Assembly: GCA_002382495.1 (NCBI GenBank)
Contig: DFXW01000041.1
Location: 27,464-91,463 of the forward strand
Reading direction: 5' to 3'
DNA length: 64,000 nt
Origin: Flavobacterium sp. UBA4098
Lineage (GTDB): Bacteria; Bacteroidota; Bacteroidia; Flavobacteriales; Flavobacteriaceae
The notes beneath the pieces were generated by a model, which was not told where the DNA came from, did not search any database, and saw nothing but the letters and a program-made list of their open reading frames with translations. Of this stretch, positions 8,048 through 15,306 are shown in pieces; positions within the stretch are counted from its first letter, which is position 1, and the number at the start of each line of letters is the position of its first letter. A program made the position numbers and the translations under genes.

Positions 8048-9394
8048 TTACTTTTTAATGCTGCGAACAATTCCGCCCAGCAAACCGTTAAAATCAAATT
8101 CAGGATCTTCTTTGAGTCCCATCCTAACGATAACTAAATCATGACTCGGGAATATTGCGACCATTTGTCCTTGAAAACCACTGGCGAAATATAAATCCTT
8201 TGGCGCATCCGGAAAACGCCCACTGGAATTCAGCCAAAATTGACCTCCGTATTGTCCGTTGGATGTATTAGTTGGTGTGGCAACATATTTTGCCCAACTG
8301 GGTTTAAAAAGTTGTTCTCCGCGCCAATTTCCTTGGTGCAAATACAACAAACCAAACTTCGCCCAATCACGCGTAGTAGCCCATCCGTAGGACGAACCTA
8401 CATAATTCCCTGCCATATCGGTTTCCACCAACATGGAGTGCATTCCGATTTTATCTATTAAAGCCGAATACCAAAAATCCAAGTATTCTTGGTGGCTTCT
8501 GAACTGTTTTCTCAAAATGCCCGAAAGTAAATTAGTCGTTCCTGACGAATAATTCCAATGCGCATTGGGCTGGAAAGCCAATGGTTTTTCGAGTTGCGAA
8601 CGTGTCATGTCTTCGGCTTGAAACAACATGGTAGTCACATCTGAAATCGCTCCGTAATCTTCGTTCCATTCTAATCCCGAGTTCATGTGCAATAAATCGT
8701 TGGTGGTGATTTTTTTGCGTTCGTCTTTTGCCCATTCTGGAATAGGAGCGGCTTGATAAATATTATATTTGCCTTGTTTTTCTAGGATTCCAAAAAGGGT
8801 AGCCGTGATACTTTTGGTCATAGACCAACCTAATATTTTACTGTTTTTTGTAAATCCCGTATCGTATTTCTCGGCAATGATTTTGTCTTTATAAATTACA
8901 ATGACAGAACGCGTACGTTTATTTTTTTGTCCTTTTTTGTCAAAAGCGTTGGCTACAGTATGGTTCAATTGATCGTAATCGATATTGGAAAAAACCGTGT
9001 CTTTTTGTTCGGCATCACCGTAAGGATATACTAAGTTAACTTTTGATCGATCTCTTTTTGGAACCAAATACGGTTTTGAAGCATCAAAATCATCGTTGAT
9101 TAGTGTGGCGCCCAAACCTTCACGATAAATGGCTTTGCGTTCTTTCAAACCTTTTACTGAGGCAGTGGCAAACAGCCCCGCATCGTCGATAGTGTTTTGT
9201 GCCAAATCGATGAGGTCAATATCGTTGTCACCTTTTTCAATCATTTGTTGTGAACGATGGTCAATGAAATGCCCAGAAGCAATACTTTTAGCAGAGAAAC
9301 CTGAAATTAAATCGAGTTTTGGATAGGTGGTAAAGCCAAAATACAACAGTCCGATAACTGCTGCAATACCAATTAATTGTACTACTTTTTTCAT
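8048..9394 (-). CDS. Serine hydrolase, class C beta-lactamase / penicillin-binding-protein fold
   Basis: 448 residues from the ATG at 9394. A start 18 codons upstream is possible but the lysine-rich membrane-anchor start MKKVVQLIG is far better. One N-terminal transmembrane helix (about 4-22) anchors it with the catalytic domain in the periplasm. The catalytic motifs are SMTK (Ser191, Lys194), Tyr282 in NYSSG, and a C-terminal SGFQGQ in place of KTG/HTG. Family members hydrolyse amides or esters, and true beta-lactamase activity cannot be inferred. The gene is antisense between sufD and sufS and separates the two halves of the SUF locus. Confidence 0.88.
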   Translation of the reverse strand: MKKVVQLIGIAAVIGLLYFGFTTYPKLDLISGFSAKSIASGHFIDHRSQQMIEKGDNDIDLIDLAQNTIDDAGLFATASVKGLKERKAIYREGLGATLINDDFDASKPYLVPKRDRSKVNLVYPYGDAEQKDTVFSNIDYDQLNHTVANAFDKKGQKNKRTRSVIVIYKDKIIAEKYDTGFTKNSKILGWSMTKSITATLFGILEKQGKYNIYQAAPIPEWAKDERKKITTNDLLHMNSGLEWNEDYGAISDVTTMLFQAEDMTRSQLEKPLAFQPNAHWNYSSGTTNLLSGILRKQFRSHQEYLDFWYSALIDKIGMHSMLVETDMAGNYVGSSYGWATTRDWAKFGLLYLHQGNWRGEQLFKPSWAKYVATPTNTSNGQYGGQFWLNSSGRFPDAPKDLYFASGFQGQMVAIFPSHDLVIVRMGLKEDPEFDFNGLLGGIVRSIKK

Positions 9395-9469
9395 TTGGAG
9401 TAATTTGAAATTGATGCAATGTAAATAAAAATTGGGAATTATTTCCAACTGAAAAAGCAGTTGCGTGGT

Positions 9470-9534
9470 CTAGCCCCGATAGCAGCGGCATCCTTTTTGG
9501 ACTTTAGGCCAAAAAGATAAAGCGAATAGCGGGA
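9470..9534 (+). ncRNA. Structured intergenic repeat, Flavo-1-like
   Basis: An outer CCCG/CGGG pairing (9475-9478 with 9530-9533) encloses purine-rich internal-loop strands (AGCAGCGGC and AAAGCGAATAGC) and an inner hairpin. The inner stem is ATCCTTTTTGG (9490-9500) with CCAAAAAGAT (9509-9518), one bulged C and an eight-base loop. This arrangement resembles a structured element I recall as very frequent between genes in Flavobacterium genomes, possibly the Flavo-1 RNA motif; that identity is from memory and uncertain. It lies between the serine hydrolase start and the sufS promoter. Its function is unknown. Confidence 0.5.
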
Positions 9535-9585
9535 CAAAATGCCTTTGAAAATCAAAACAAATGCTCCTAAAAACAAGCAAAATAA

Positions 9586-9619
9586 TTTTGAAAAATCCAC
9601 TGCAATTTTACTACTTTTG
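9586..9619 (+). promoter_or_regulatory. Promoter of the sufS unit
   Basis: TTTTG at 9586-9590 and TACTTTTG at 9612-9619 are separated by 21 bases, a good match to the Bacteroidota -33/-7 promoter. The sufS ATG is 22 bases downstream of the -7 box. Confidence 0.7.
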
Positions 9620-9641
9620 TATTTAGAAAAATTCTAAATAA

Positions 9642-10856
9642 ATGTTTGACATTCAAAAAATAAGAGCCGATTTTCCGATACTTTCCAGACAAGTAAACGG
9701 AAAGCCGTTGGTGTATTTTGATAACGGAGCGACCACCCAAAAACCACAAGTGGTGATTGACGCGATTGCGACCTATTATCAGGAAATCAATGCCAATATC
9801 CATCGCGGCGTACATACTTTGAGTCAGTTAGCCACCGATGCTTATGAAGCATCTCGAACTAAAATCCAAAATCATATTAATGCCCAATTTGCTCATGAAG
9901 TGCTTTTTACTTCAGGAACGACTCATAGTGTGAATTTGGTTGCCAATGGATTTGCTTCGATTTTGAAAGCAGGCGATGAGGTGCTAGTTTCGGCTTTGGA
10001 ACACCACAGTAATATTGTGCCTTGGCAAATGTTGTGTGAGAAAACCGGAGCGGTATTGAGAGTCATTCCGATGAATGAAAAAGGTGAATTGGTGATGACC
10101 GAGTATGATCAATTGTTATCAGATAAAACGAAAATCGTAACGGTGAATCATATTTCGAATGCCTTGGGAACCATCAATCCGATTAAGTATATGATTGACA
10201 AAGCGCATCAATTTGGCGCTGCCGTTTTCATTGATGGGGCGCAAGCGGTTCCGCATTTGAAACCGAATGTACAGGAATTGGATTGTGATTTTTATGCTTT
10301 TTCAGGACATAAAATATGCGGACCAACAGGAACGGGAATTTTGTACGGAAAAGAAGCTTGGCTCAATAAATTACCGCCTTACCAAGGTGGTGGCGAAATG
10401 ATTAAGGAAGTTACTTTTGAGAAAACAACCTATGCTGAATTGCCGCATAAATTTGAAGCTGGAACACCTAATATTGCTGGCGGAATTGTGTTAGGAGCGG
10501 CTGTAGATTATATGAATTCAATTGGTTTTGAGAACATTCAAAAGCAAGAATTGGAATTATTGAATTACGCCACCGAGCAATTATTAGCCATTGAAGGATT
10601 AAAAATTTACGGAACGGCTGAAGAAAAAACTTCGGTGATTTCATTTAATATTGATGGGATTCATCCCTATGATATTGGAACGATTGTGGATAAATTAGGA
10701 ATCGCCGTTAGAACAGGACACCATTGCGCGCAACCGATTATGAATTTCTTTGAAATTCCTGGAACGATTCGTGCTTCGTTTGCGTTTTACAATACCAAAG
10801 AGGAAATTGATGTAATGGTCGAAGCGGTGAAAAAAGCTAAAATGATGCTGTCTTAA
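9642..10856 (+). CDS. sufS: Cysteine desulfurase SufS (class II)
   Basis: 404 residues. This PLP enzyme takes sulfur from cysteine and hands it to SufE for cluster assembly. The PLP lysine is Lys224 in SGHKICGPTG. The active-site cysteine is Cys362 in the SufS-type motif RTGHHCAQP, and the cofactor-binding SALEHHSN block is near 116-123. Length and motifs are complete. It begins the second half of the SUF locus, with its own promoter, followed by a lipoprotein, sufE, DUF59 and DUF2480 genes on the same strand. Confidence 0.96.
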   Translation: MFDIQKIRADFPILSRQVNGKPLVYFDNGATTQKPQVVIDAIATYYQEINANIHRGVHTLSQLATDAYEASRTKIQNHINAQFAHEVLFTSGTTHSVNLVANGFASILKAGDEVLVSALEHHSNIVPWQMLCEKTGAVLRVIPMNEKGELVMTEYDQLLSDKTKIVTVNHISNALGTINPIKYMIDKAHQFGAAVFIDGAQAVPHLKPNVQELDCDFYAFSGHKICGPTGTGILYGKEAWLNKLPPYQGGGEMIKEVTFEKTTYAELPHKFEAGTPNIAGGIVLGAAVDYMNSIGFENIQKQELELLNYATEQLLAIEGLKIYGTAEEKTSVISFNIDGIHPYDIGTIVDKLGIAVRTGHHCAQPIMNFFEIPGTIRASFAFYNTKEEIDVMVEAVKKAKMMLS

Positions 10857-10868
10857 TTGGACATACAA

Positions 10869-11291
10869 ATGAAAAAAACGATCGTTTTGTTGTTGGCCCT
10901 TTTGTTTTTTGCGGCATGCGCAGGAAAAAAAAGCACAGAAGACAATTCGGTTAAATTGGAATATAAAGCTTCTTCAAGAGGTTTTTACCAAATGATTCGA
11001 GTAGAAAAACAAATGGTTTTTGTAGCCAAAAGTAGAGAGGAAAAACCAATAGGGTATAAAATTAATAATGCAGATTGGACTACTATAAATACAGCAATTG
11101 AACAGTTGAATTTGGATTCGCTTACTCAATTGAAAGCACCTACCGATAAACGATTGTATGACGGTGCGGCTTCCGCCAAATTGAAAATAACAAAACAAGG
11201 GAAAACAGTCGAATCCCCAAGTTTTGATCACGGCTATCCACCGGTAGCAATTGAAAAAATAGTGAATAAAATGCTTTCTTTTGTAAAGTAA
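10869..11291 (+). CDS. Small lipoprotein of unknown function inside the suf operon
   Basis: 140 residues from the ATG at 10869. A TTG at 10857 directly after the sufS stop is less likely, because the lipoprotein signal MKKTIVLLLALLFFAACAG starts at 10869. The lipobox cysteine is near residue 18 (FFAAC). The mature part has a DSLTQLKAPTDKRLYDGAA stretch and FDHGYPP, with no catalytic motif that I recognise. It lies 12 bases after sufS and 15 bases before sufE, so it is co-transcribed with them although its predicted place is the periplasm. I recall similar lipoproteins at this position in other Flavobacterium suf loci. No function is known to me. Confidence 0.85.
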   Translation: MKKTIVLLLALLFFAACAGKKSTEDNSVKLEYKASSRGFYQMIRVEKQMVFVAKSREEKPIGYKINNADWTTINTAIEQLNLDSLTQLKAPTDKRLYDGAASAKLKITKQGKTVESPSFDHGYPPVAIEKIVNKMLSFVK

Positions 11292-11306
11292 AAAGCAAAA
11301 ATAGAT

Positions 11307-11726
11307 ATGACAATTAAAGAAATACAAGACGAGATAATTGACGAATTCGCGATGTTTGACGACTGGATGCAACGGTACGAATACATCATTGAATTGGGAA
11401 AAAACCTCCCATTAATCAAAGAAGAATTTAAAACCGAAGACAACATTATCAAAGGCTGCCAGTCTAAAGTATGGTTGCAGGGCGAACAACAAGGAGATAC
11501 TGTTGCTTTTACAGCCGATAGTGATGCGATACTAACCAAAGGAATTATTGCTATTTTGATTCGGGTATTTTCGAATCAAAAACCAGCCGATATCTTGGAA
11601 GCCGATATGGATTTCATAGATGCCATTGGATTAAAAGAACATTTGTCACCCACTCGCGCTAACGGACTGGTTTCGATGATTAAAAATATTAAAATGTATG
11701 CTTTGGCATTCCAATCAAAAAACTAA
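11307..11726 (+). CDS. sufE: Sulfur acceptor SufE
   Basis: 139 residues, the usual SufE length. The persulfide-accepting Cys51 lies in KGCQSKVWL. The helix before it (DDWMQRYEYIIELGKNLP) is typical of SufE. It stimulates SufS and carries the persulfide to SufB. It is 5 bases ahead of the DUF59 gene. Cytosolic. Confidence 0.95.
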   Translation: MTIKEIQDEIIDEFAMFDDWMQRYEYIIELGKNLPLIKEEFKTEDNIIKGCQSKVWLQGEQQGDTVAFTADSDAILTKGIIAILIRVFSNQKPADILEADMDFIDAIGLKEHLSPTRANGLVSMIKNIKMYALAFQSKN

Positions 11727-11731
11727 AAATT

Positions 11732-12055
11732 ATGACACAAGAAATAGACACTAACGAATTAGGAGAAGCGATTGTAAAAAAATTAAAAACGATTTACGAT
11801 CCTGAAATTCCCGTTGATATTTACGAATTAGGATTGATTTACGACGTTATGGTGAATACCGATTATGAAGTAAAAATCTTGATGACTTTAACTTCTCCCA
11901 ACTGTCCTGTAGCCGAAAGTTTACCAAGAGAAGTAGAAGAAAAAGTGAAGTCAATTGAAAACGTTAAATCGGCAGATGTTGAGATTACTTTTGATCCACC
12001 ATGGAGCAAAGATTTGATGAGCGAAGAAGCAAAATTAGAGTTGGGAATGCTATAG
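11732..12055 (+). CDS. DUF59/MIP18-type Fe-S assembly protein (SUF system)
   Basis: 107 residues spanning one DUF59 domain. It shows YDPEIPVDIYELGLIYDV near residues 21-38 and LTSPNCPVAESLP, whose cysteine is the conserved one of the family. Proteins of this type occur in suf operons of Gram-positive and Bacteroidota species (SufT-like) and help cluster delivery to target proteins. There is no ATPase domain, so it is not a full Mrp/ApbC. It sits between sufE and the DUF2480 gene. Confidence 0.92.
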   Translation: MTQEIDTNELGEAIVKKLKTIYDPEIPVDIYELGLIYDVMVNTDYEVKILMTLTSPNCPVAESLPREVEEKVKSIENVKSADVEITFDPPWSKDLMSEEAKLELGML

Positions 12056-12114
12056 TAAAAGTGTTCATTAATCAGTTTTTAGTGTTCAGTTAAAGACTAA
12101 ACAATAAATTCAGT

Positions 12115-12621
12115 ATGGAAGAAATTATCAATAAAGTCGCACAAAGTTCGTTAGTCGTTTTCGATTTAGAAGATTACTATCCAGACGATCATGTAGTGGA
12201 CTTGGATGTTTCGCAATGGTTGGCCGAAGGATTTATCTTGAGAGAAACCGATTTTAGAGCCCAATTAATAGCAATGGATTGGACTCCGTACGAAGACAAA
12301 TACGTGGCATTGTATTGCGCTACTGATGCGATATTGCCGGCTTGGGCGTTTGCTTTGGTCGCGGTTCATTTAGCCCCATTGGCTTTAAAAATTATTCATG
12401 GATCTAAAGAATTGGCCATTATTGAATGGTACCAAGACATTTTAAACAAACTCGATTATACGGACTATTTTGAAAAACCAGTTATCTTAAAAGGCTGTTC
12501 GAAAAAAGCTGTTCCGAATCAAGTGTATACTTTGGCAATTCAAAAATTGATTAAAGTTTCTAAAAGCGTGATGTTTGGCGAAGCCTGTTCGGCAGTGCCT
12601 TTGTACAAGGCTAAAAAATAA
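12115..12621 (+). CDS. DUF2480 family protein
   Basis: 168 residues with no signal peptide or membrane segment. I recognise it as DUF2480 from the N-terminal KVAQSSLVVFDLEDYYPD and the C-terminal CSKKAVPNQVYTLAIQKL. It is a Bacteroidota family regularly found at the end of suf clusters, but its biochemical role is unknown. It is 59 bases after the DUF59 gene and ends at a shared bidirectional terminator facing hflX. Two cysteines in the C-terminal part (CSKK and GEACS) could bind metal or persulfide; that is inference. Confidence 0.88.
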   Translation: MEEIINKVAQSSLVVFDLEDYYPDDHVVDLDVSQWLAEGFILRETDFRAQLIAMDWTPYEDKYVALYCATDAILPAWAFALVAVHLAPLALKIIHGSKELAIIEWYQDILNKLDYTDYFEKPVILKGCSKKAVPNQVYTLAIQKLIKVSKSVMFGEACSAVPLYKAKK

Positions 12622-12640
12622 CTCCTTAATAGGATCTTAT

Positions 12641-12677
12641 AAAAAAGCCCTTTTGATTTTTCAAAAGGGCTTTTTTT
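12641..12677. terminator. Bidirectional terminator between the suf operon and hflX
   Basis: A 16-bp stem (12641-12656 with 12661-12676) has a TTTT loop. A tracts lead and T tracts follow on either strand, so it can serve both convergent units. Its right end overlaps the hflX stop codon. Confidence 0.92.
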
Positions 12678-13902
12678 AATCTTCTTTTTCAATAGCGTCT
12701 TTGTAATCGGGATACAAGAACTTGTTGTAAGGGAAACGCGTAATGTGTATTTGTCGGACTGCTTCGTACACTCGCTCTCTAAACTCCTCAAAATTTTCTT
12801 TTTGAGTAGCCGAAATAAACAAAGCATTTTGTTCTCCTAATCGGCTCATCCAAGTGGATTTCCATTCGTCTAATGTATAATGGCGAGTTGTTTTCTCAGT
12901 AATTAAATCATCTTCGTCAATGGTCAAATGTTGGTAGGAATCAATTTTATTGAACACCATAATCACCGGTTTATCATTGGCCTTGATGTCCTGTAAAATT
13001 TGGTTGACCGCTTCAATATGATCTTCAAAATCAGGATGTGAAATATCTACAATATGTAATAATAAATCGGCTTCGCGCACCTCATCCAGTGTACTTTTGA
13101 ACGAATCTACTAGTTGTGTAGGCAATTTTCGAATAAATCCTACGGTGTCTGAAAGTAAGAACGGCAGGTTTTTAATCACCACTTTACGAACGGTAGTGTC
13201 TAAGGTGGCAAACAATTTATTTTCAACGAATACTTCGCTTTTTCCCACCGCATTCATCAAGGTCGATTTCCCCACATTGGTATAACCCACCAAAGCCACG
13301 CGTACCATGGCACCACGGTTGCTTCGTTGAATGCCCATTTGTTTGTCAATGGTTTTGATTTTATCTTTCAAAAGGGAAATGCGATCACGCACAATACGAC
13401 GGTCCGTTTCAATTTCAGTTTCTCCAGGCCCACGCATTCCGATACCTCCTTTTTGACGCTCTAAGTGCGTCCAAAGTCCGGATAAGCGGGGTAATAAATA
13501 GATACATTGTGCTAGTTCTACCTGGGTTCTCGCATAAGAAGTTTCGGCTCGTTGTGCAAAAATGTCTAGGATTAAATTGGTTCGGTCTAGAATTTTACAA
13601 TCTATAATTCTTGAGATGTTTTTTTGTTGCGACGGCGTTAATTCGTCGTCAAATATTACCGTTGAAATTTCGTTTTCTTTGACATACAAATTGATTTCGT
13701 CTATTTTTCCGGTCCCCAAAAAAGTTTTTGGATTGGGCTTGTCCATTTTTTGCCAAAAACGCTTCACCACTTGTCCTCCAGCTGTAAAGGTTAAAAACTC
13801 TAATTCGTCTAAATATTCCGTTAGTTTATCCTCGGATTGATTCTGAGTAACAATTCCAACGATGGCGGTTTTTTCGAAATTTAATACTTCTTTTTCTAGC
13901 AT
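12676..13902 (-). CDS. hflX: Ribosome-associated GTPase HflX
   Basis: 408 residues. The N-terminal HflX domain (about 1-200) contains the glycine-rich ERQKGGIGMRGPGETEIE linker. It is followed by a GTPase domain with P-loop GYTNVGKST (206-214), G3 DTVGFI and G4 NKID. The C-terminal extension after the G domain is short. HflX binds 50S and rescues or splits stalled ribosomes after stress. It is a single gene on the minus strand with a -7 box 17 bases ahead of its ATG. Confidence 0.95.
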   Translation of the reverse strand: MLEKEVLNFEKTAIVGIVTQNQSEDKLTEYLDELEFLTFTAGGQVVKRFWQKMDKPNPKTFLGTGKIDEINLYVKENEISTVIFDDELTPSQQKNISRIIDCKILDRTNLILDIFAQRAETSYARTQVELAQCIYLLPRLSGLWTHLERQKGGIGMRGPGETEIETDRRIVRDRISLLKDKIKTIDKQMGIQRSNRGAMVRVALVGYTNVGKSTLMNAVGKSEVFVENKLFATLDTTVRKVVIKNLPFLLSDTVGFIRKLPTQLVDSFKSTLDEVREADLLLHIVDISHPDFEDHIEAVNQILQDIKANDKPVIMVFNKIDSYQHLTIDEDDLITEKTTRHYTLDEWKSTWMSRLGEQNALFISATQKENFEEFRERVYEAVRQIHITRFPYNKFLYPDYKDAIEKED

Positions 13903-13918
13903 AACTTTGAATGAGCGA

Positions 13919-13926
13919 CAAATTTA
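13919..13926 (-). promoter_or_regulatory. -7 box upstream of hflX
   Basis: The minus strand reads TAAATTTG at 13926-13919, matching TAnnTTTG. It is only 17 bases before the ATG and has no clear TTTG partner. Confidence 0.4.
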
Positions 13927-13937
13927 ATCATTTGCTT

Positions 13938-15293
13938 TTACTTATCCCCATAAATCTGCACATCGTCAATTTGAAAGGCACCGTCTAAGGTTGCCGTTTT
14001 TCCCGAACCTGTATATCGAAAACCAATAGTGACTTTCCCCGTGAACGCAGACAAGTCAATTCCGCCTGAACCCACAAATTGATACCAAGGCGTGGCTTGC
14101 GTTGGCAATTTTGCATTGAGCGGAATCCAAGTTGCAGTTGCCACATTTATTCCGTCAAAATCGTTCGAAATAAAGACGTCTAAGGCGTTTAACGGCGAAT
14201 CGACGTCCAAGTGGTGTTGTGCTGCGCGGAACGTTAATAGTTCGTTCTTGTATTCGTCTAAATCAATTTTGGGAGTGATTAACCAACCAATATTGGAAGC
14301 TACTTTAGTTCCGCTAATGGCATATTCGGCACAACCATTACCTGAAAAAAGAGCGCCTTGCCAGTACAAACTTCCTGCTTGAATTATATTTGCCCAACCC
14401 GCTAAGTTGATATTAATATTGTTTTCAACGGTTTCAAAATTTTCTCTAAAAAAAGGGGAATTGCGTTTATTATTTAAATTGACATCCTTTTCGGATCGAG
14501 CCACTAATTGATAATCGGTTCCGTATTTTGTCAAAATTCCCTTTACCGTTCCGCTGCCAATAGGAATTTCTTTGGTCGAAAAATCTGCAAAACTACTAGT
14601 TCTAAAATACATTTTATTGCCCAATTTATCTTCTAAATTCCAGTTGGTGCCCCCACCGACATCATTGCTGCTTTCGTAATAATGTCTGCCCATTGCTTCT
14701 CCTGAAAATTGGACATCTACCACTTCGACTAGAGTGTTCAGATAAGAATCGTTCATTAGTTCACTAAGAGTAATTTTTTTGGTTAAAACCTGATCACTCA
14801 GTTGGGTGCAAGAGGCAATCAATACTTTTTTATAGGCATTTTGCGAAAGCCGACCCACTCCTCCTTCGTTATAAGAATTGACATAAATAGTCCCAATTCG
14901 CAGCCCTCCAAAATAAATATCCGTGTATTGATCTTTGAGATTTATGTACACTTTGCTACCCAATCGGTAATCAATGTAGGTGTTGCTTACGTCTACGGGA
15001 ACACTAAAACCAATAGCAGGTTGTGTGTCGGTAGCCAAAGTTTGAAACGAAATGGTTTTGAAGAAGTTGCCATGTTCGTCTGTCGACACGACATATGCCT
15101 CAATAATGTCATCGTATTTGTACTGTGTTACAATCGCATCGGCCGCATCGCCGACTTCGGCCACTGTTCGGTTGGTTTTCAAATAGGGTTGGTTACATTC
15201 TAAGGGAGGAAGTGCCGGTTCCTCTTGAACACAACTTGCGAAAAGCAGTGTCAAAAATATACTTAACGAGAGGCTGGTAAAAGGAATTTTCAT
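13938..15293 (-). CDS. DUF5689 lipoprotein paired with a TonB-dependent receptor
   Basis: 451 residues. A lipoprotein signal ends at the Cys of FASCVQEE (about residue 21). The central part (about 35-270) matches DUF5689, an OB-like domain found in Bacteroidota cell-surface proteins. The C-terminal part (about 285-450, ending with FQIDDVQIYG) looks like the choice-of-anchor J / MAM-like jelly-roll domain. It lies 13 bases downstream of a TonB-dependent receptor gene, like a SusD-type partner, although it is not a SusD homologue. It probably binds ligand at the outer membrane surface; the ligand is unknown. Confidence 0.82.
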   Translation of the reverse strand: MKIPFTSLSLSIFLTLLFASCVQEEPALPPLECNQPYLKTNRTVAEVGDAADAIVTQYKYDDIIEAYVVSTDEHGNFFKTISFQTLATDTQPAIGFSVPVDVSNTYIDYRLGSKVYINLKDQYTDIYFGGLRIGTIYVNSYNEGGVGRLSQNAYKKVLIASCTQLSDQVLTKKITLSELMNDSYLNTLVEVVDVQFSGEAMGRHYYESSNDVGGGTNWNLEDKLGNKMYFRTSSFADFSTKEIPIGSGTVKGILTKYGTDYQLVARSEKDVNLNNKRNSPFFRENFETVENNININLAGWANIIQAGSLYWQGALFSGNGCAEYAISGTKVASNIGWLITPKIDLDEYKNELLTFRAAQHHLDVDSPLNALDVFISNDFDGINVATATWIPLNAKLPTQATPWYQFVGSGGIDLSAFTGKVTIGFRYTGSGKTATLDGAFQIDDVQIYGDK

Positions 15294-15306
15294 GATAATT
15301 TGGGAT

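Noticed and set aside
8048..9394. Class C beta-lactamase giving drug resistance
   Set aside because: Only general fold motifs are visible and the third motif differs (SGFQGQ); the large N-terminal region is not typical of AmpC enzymes.
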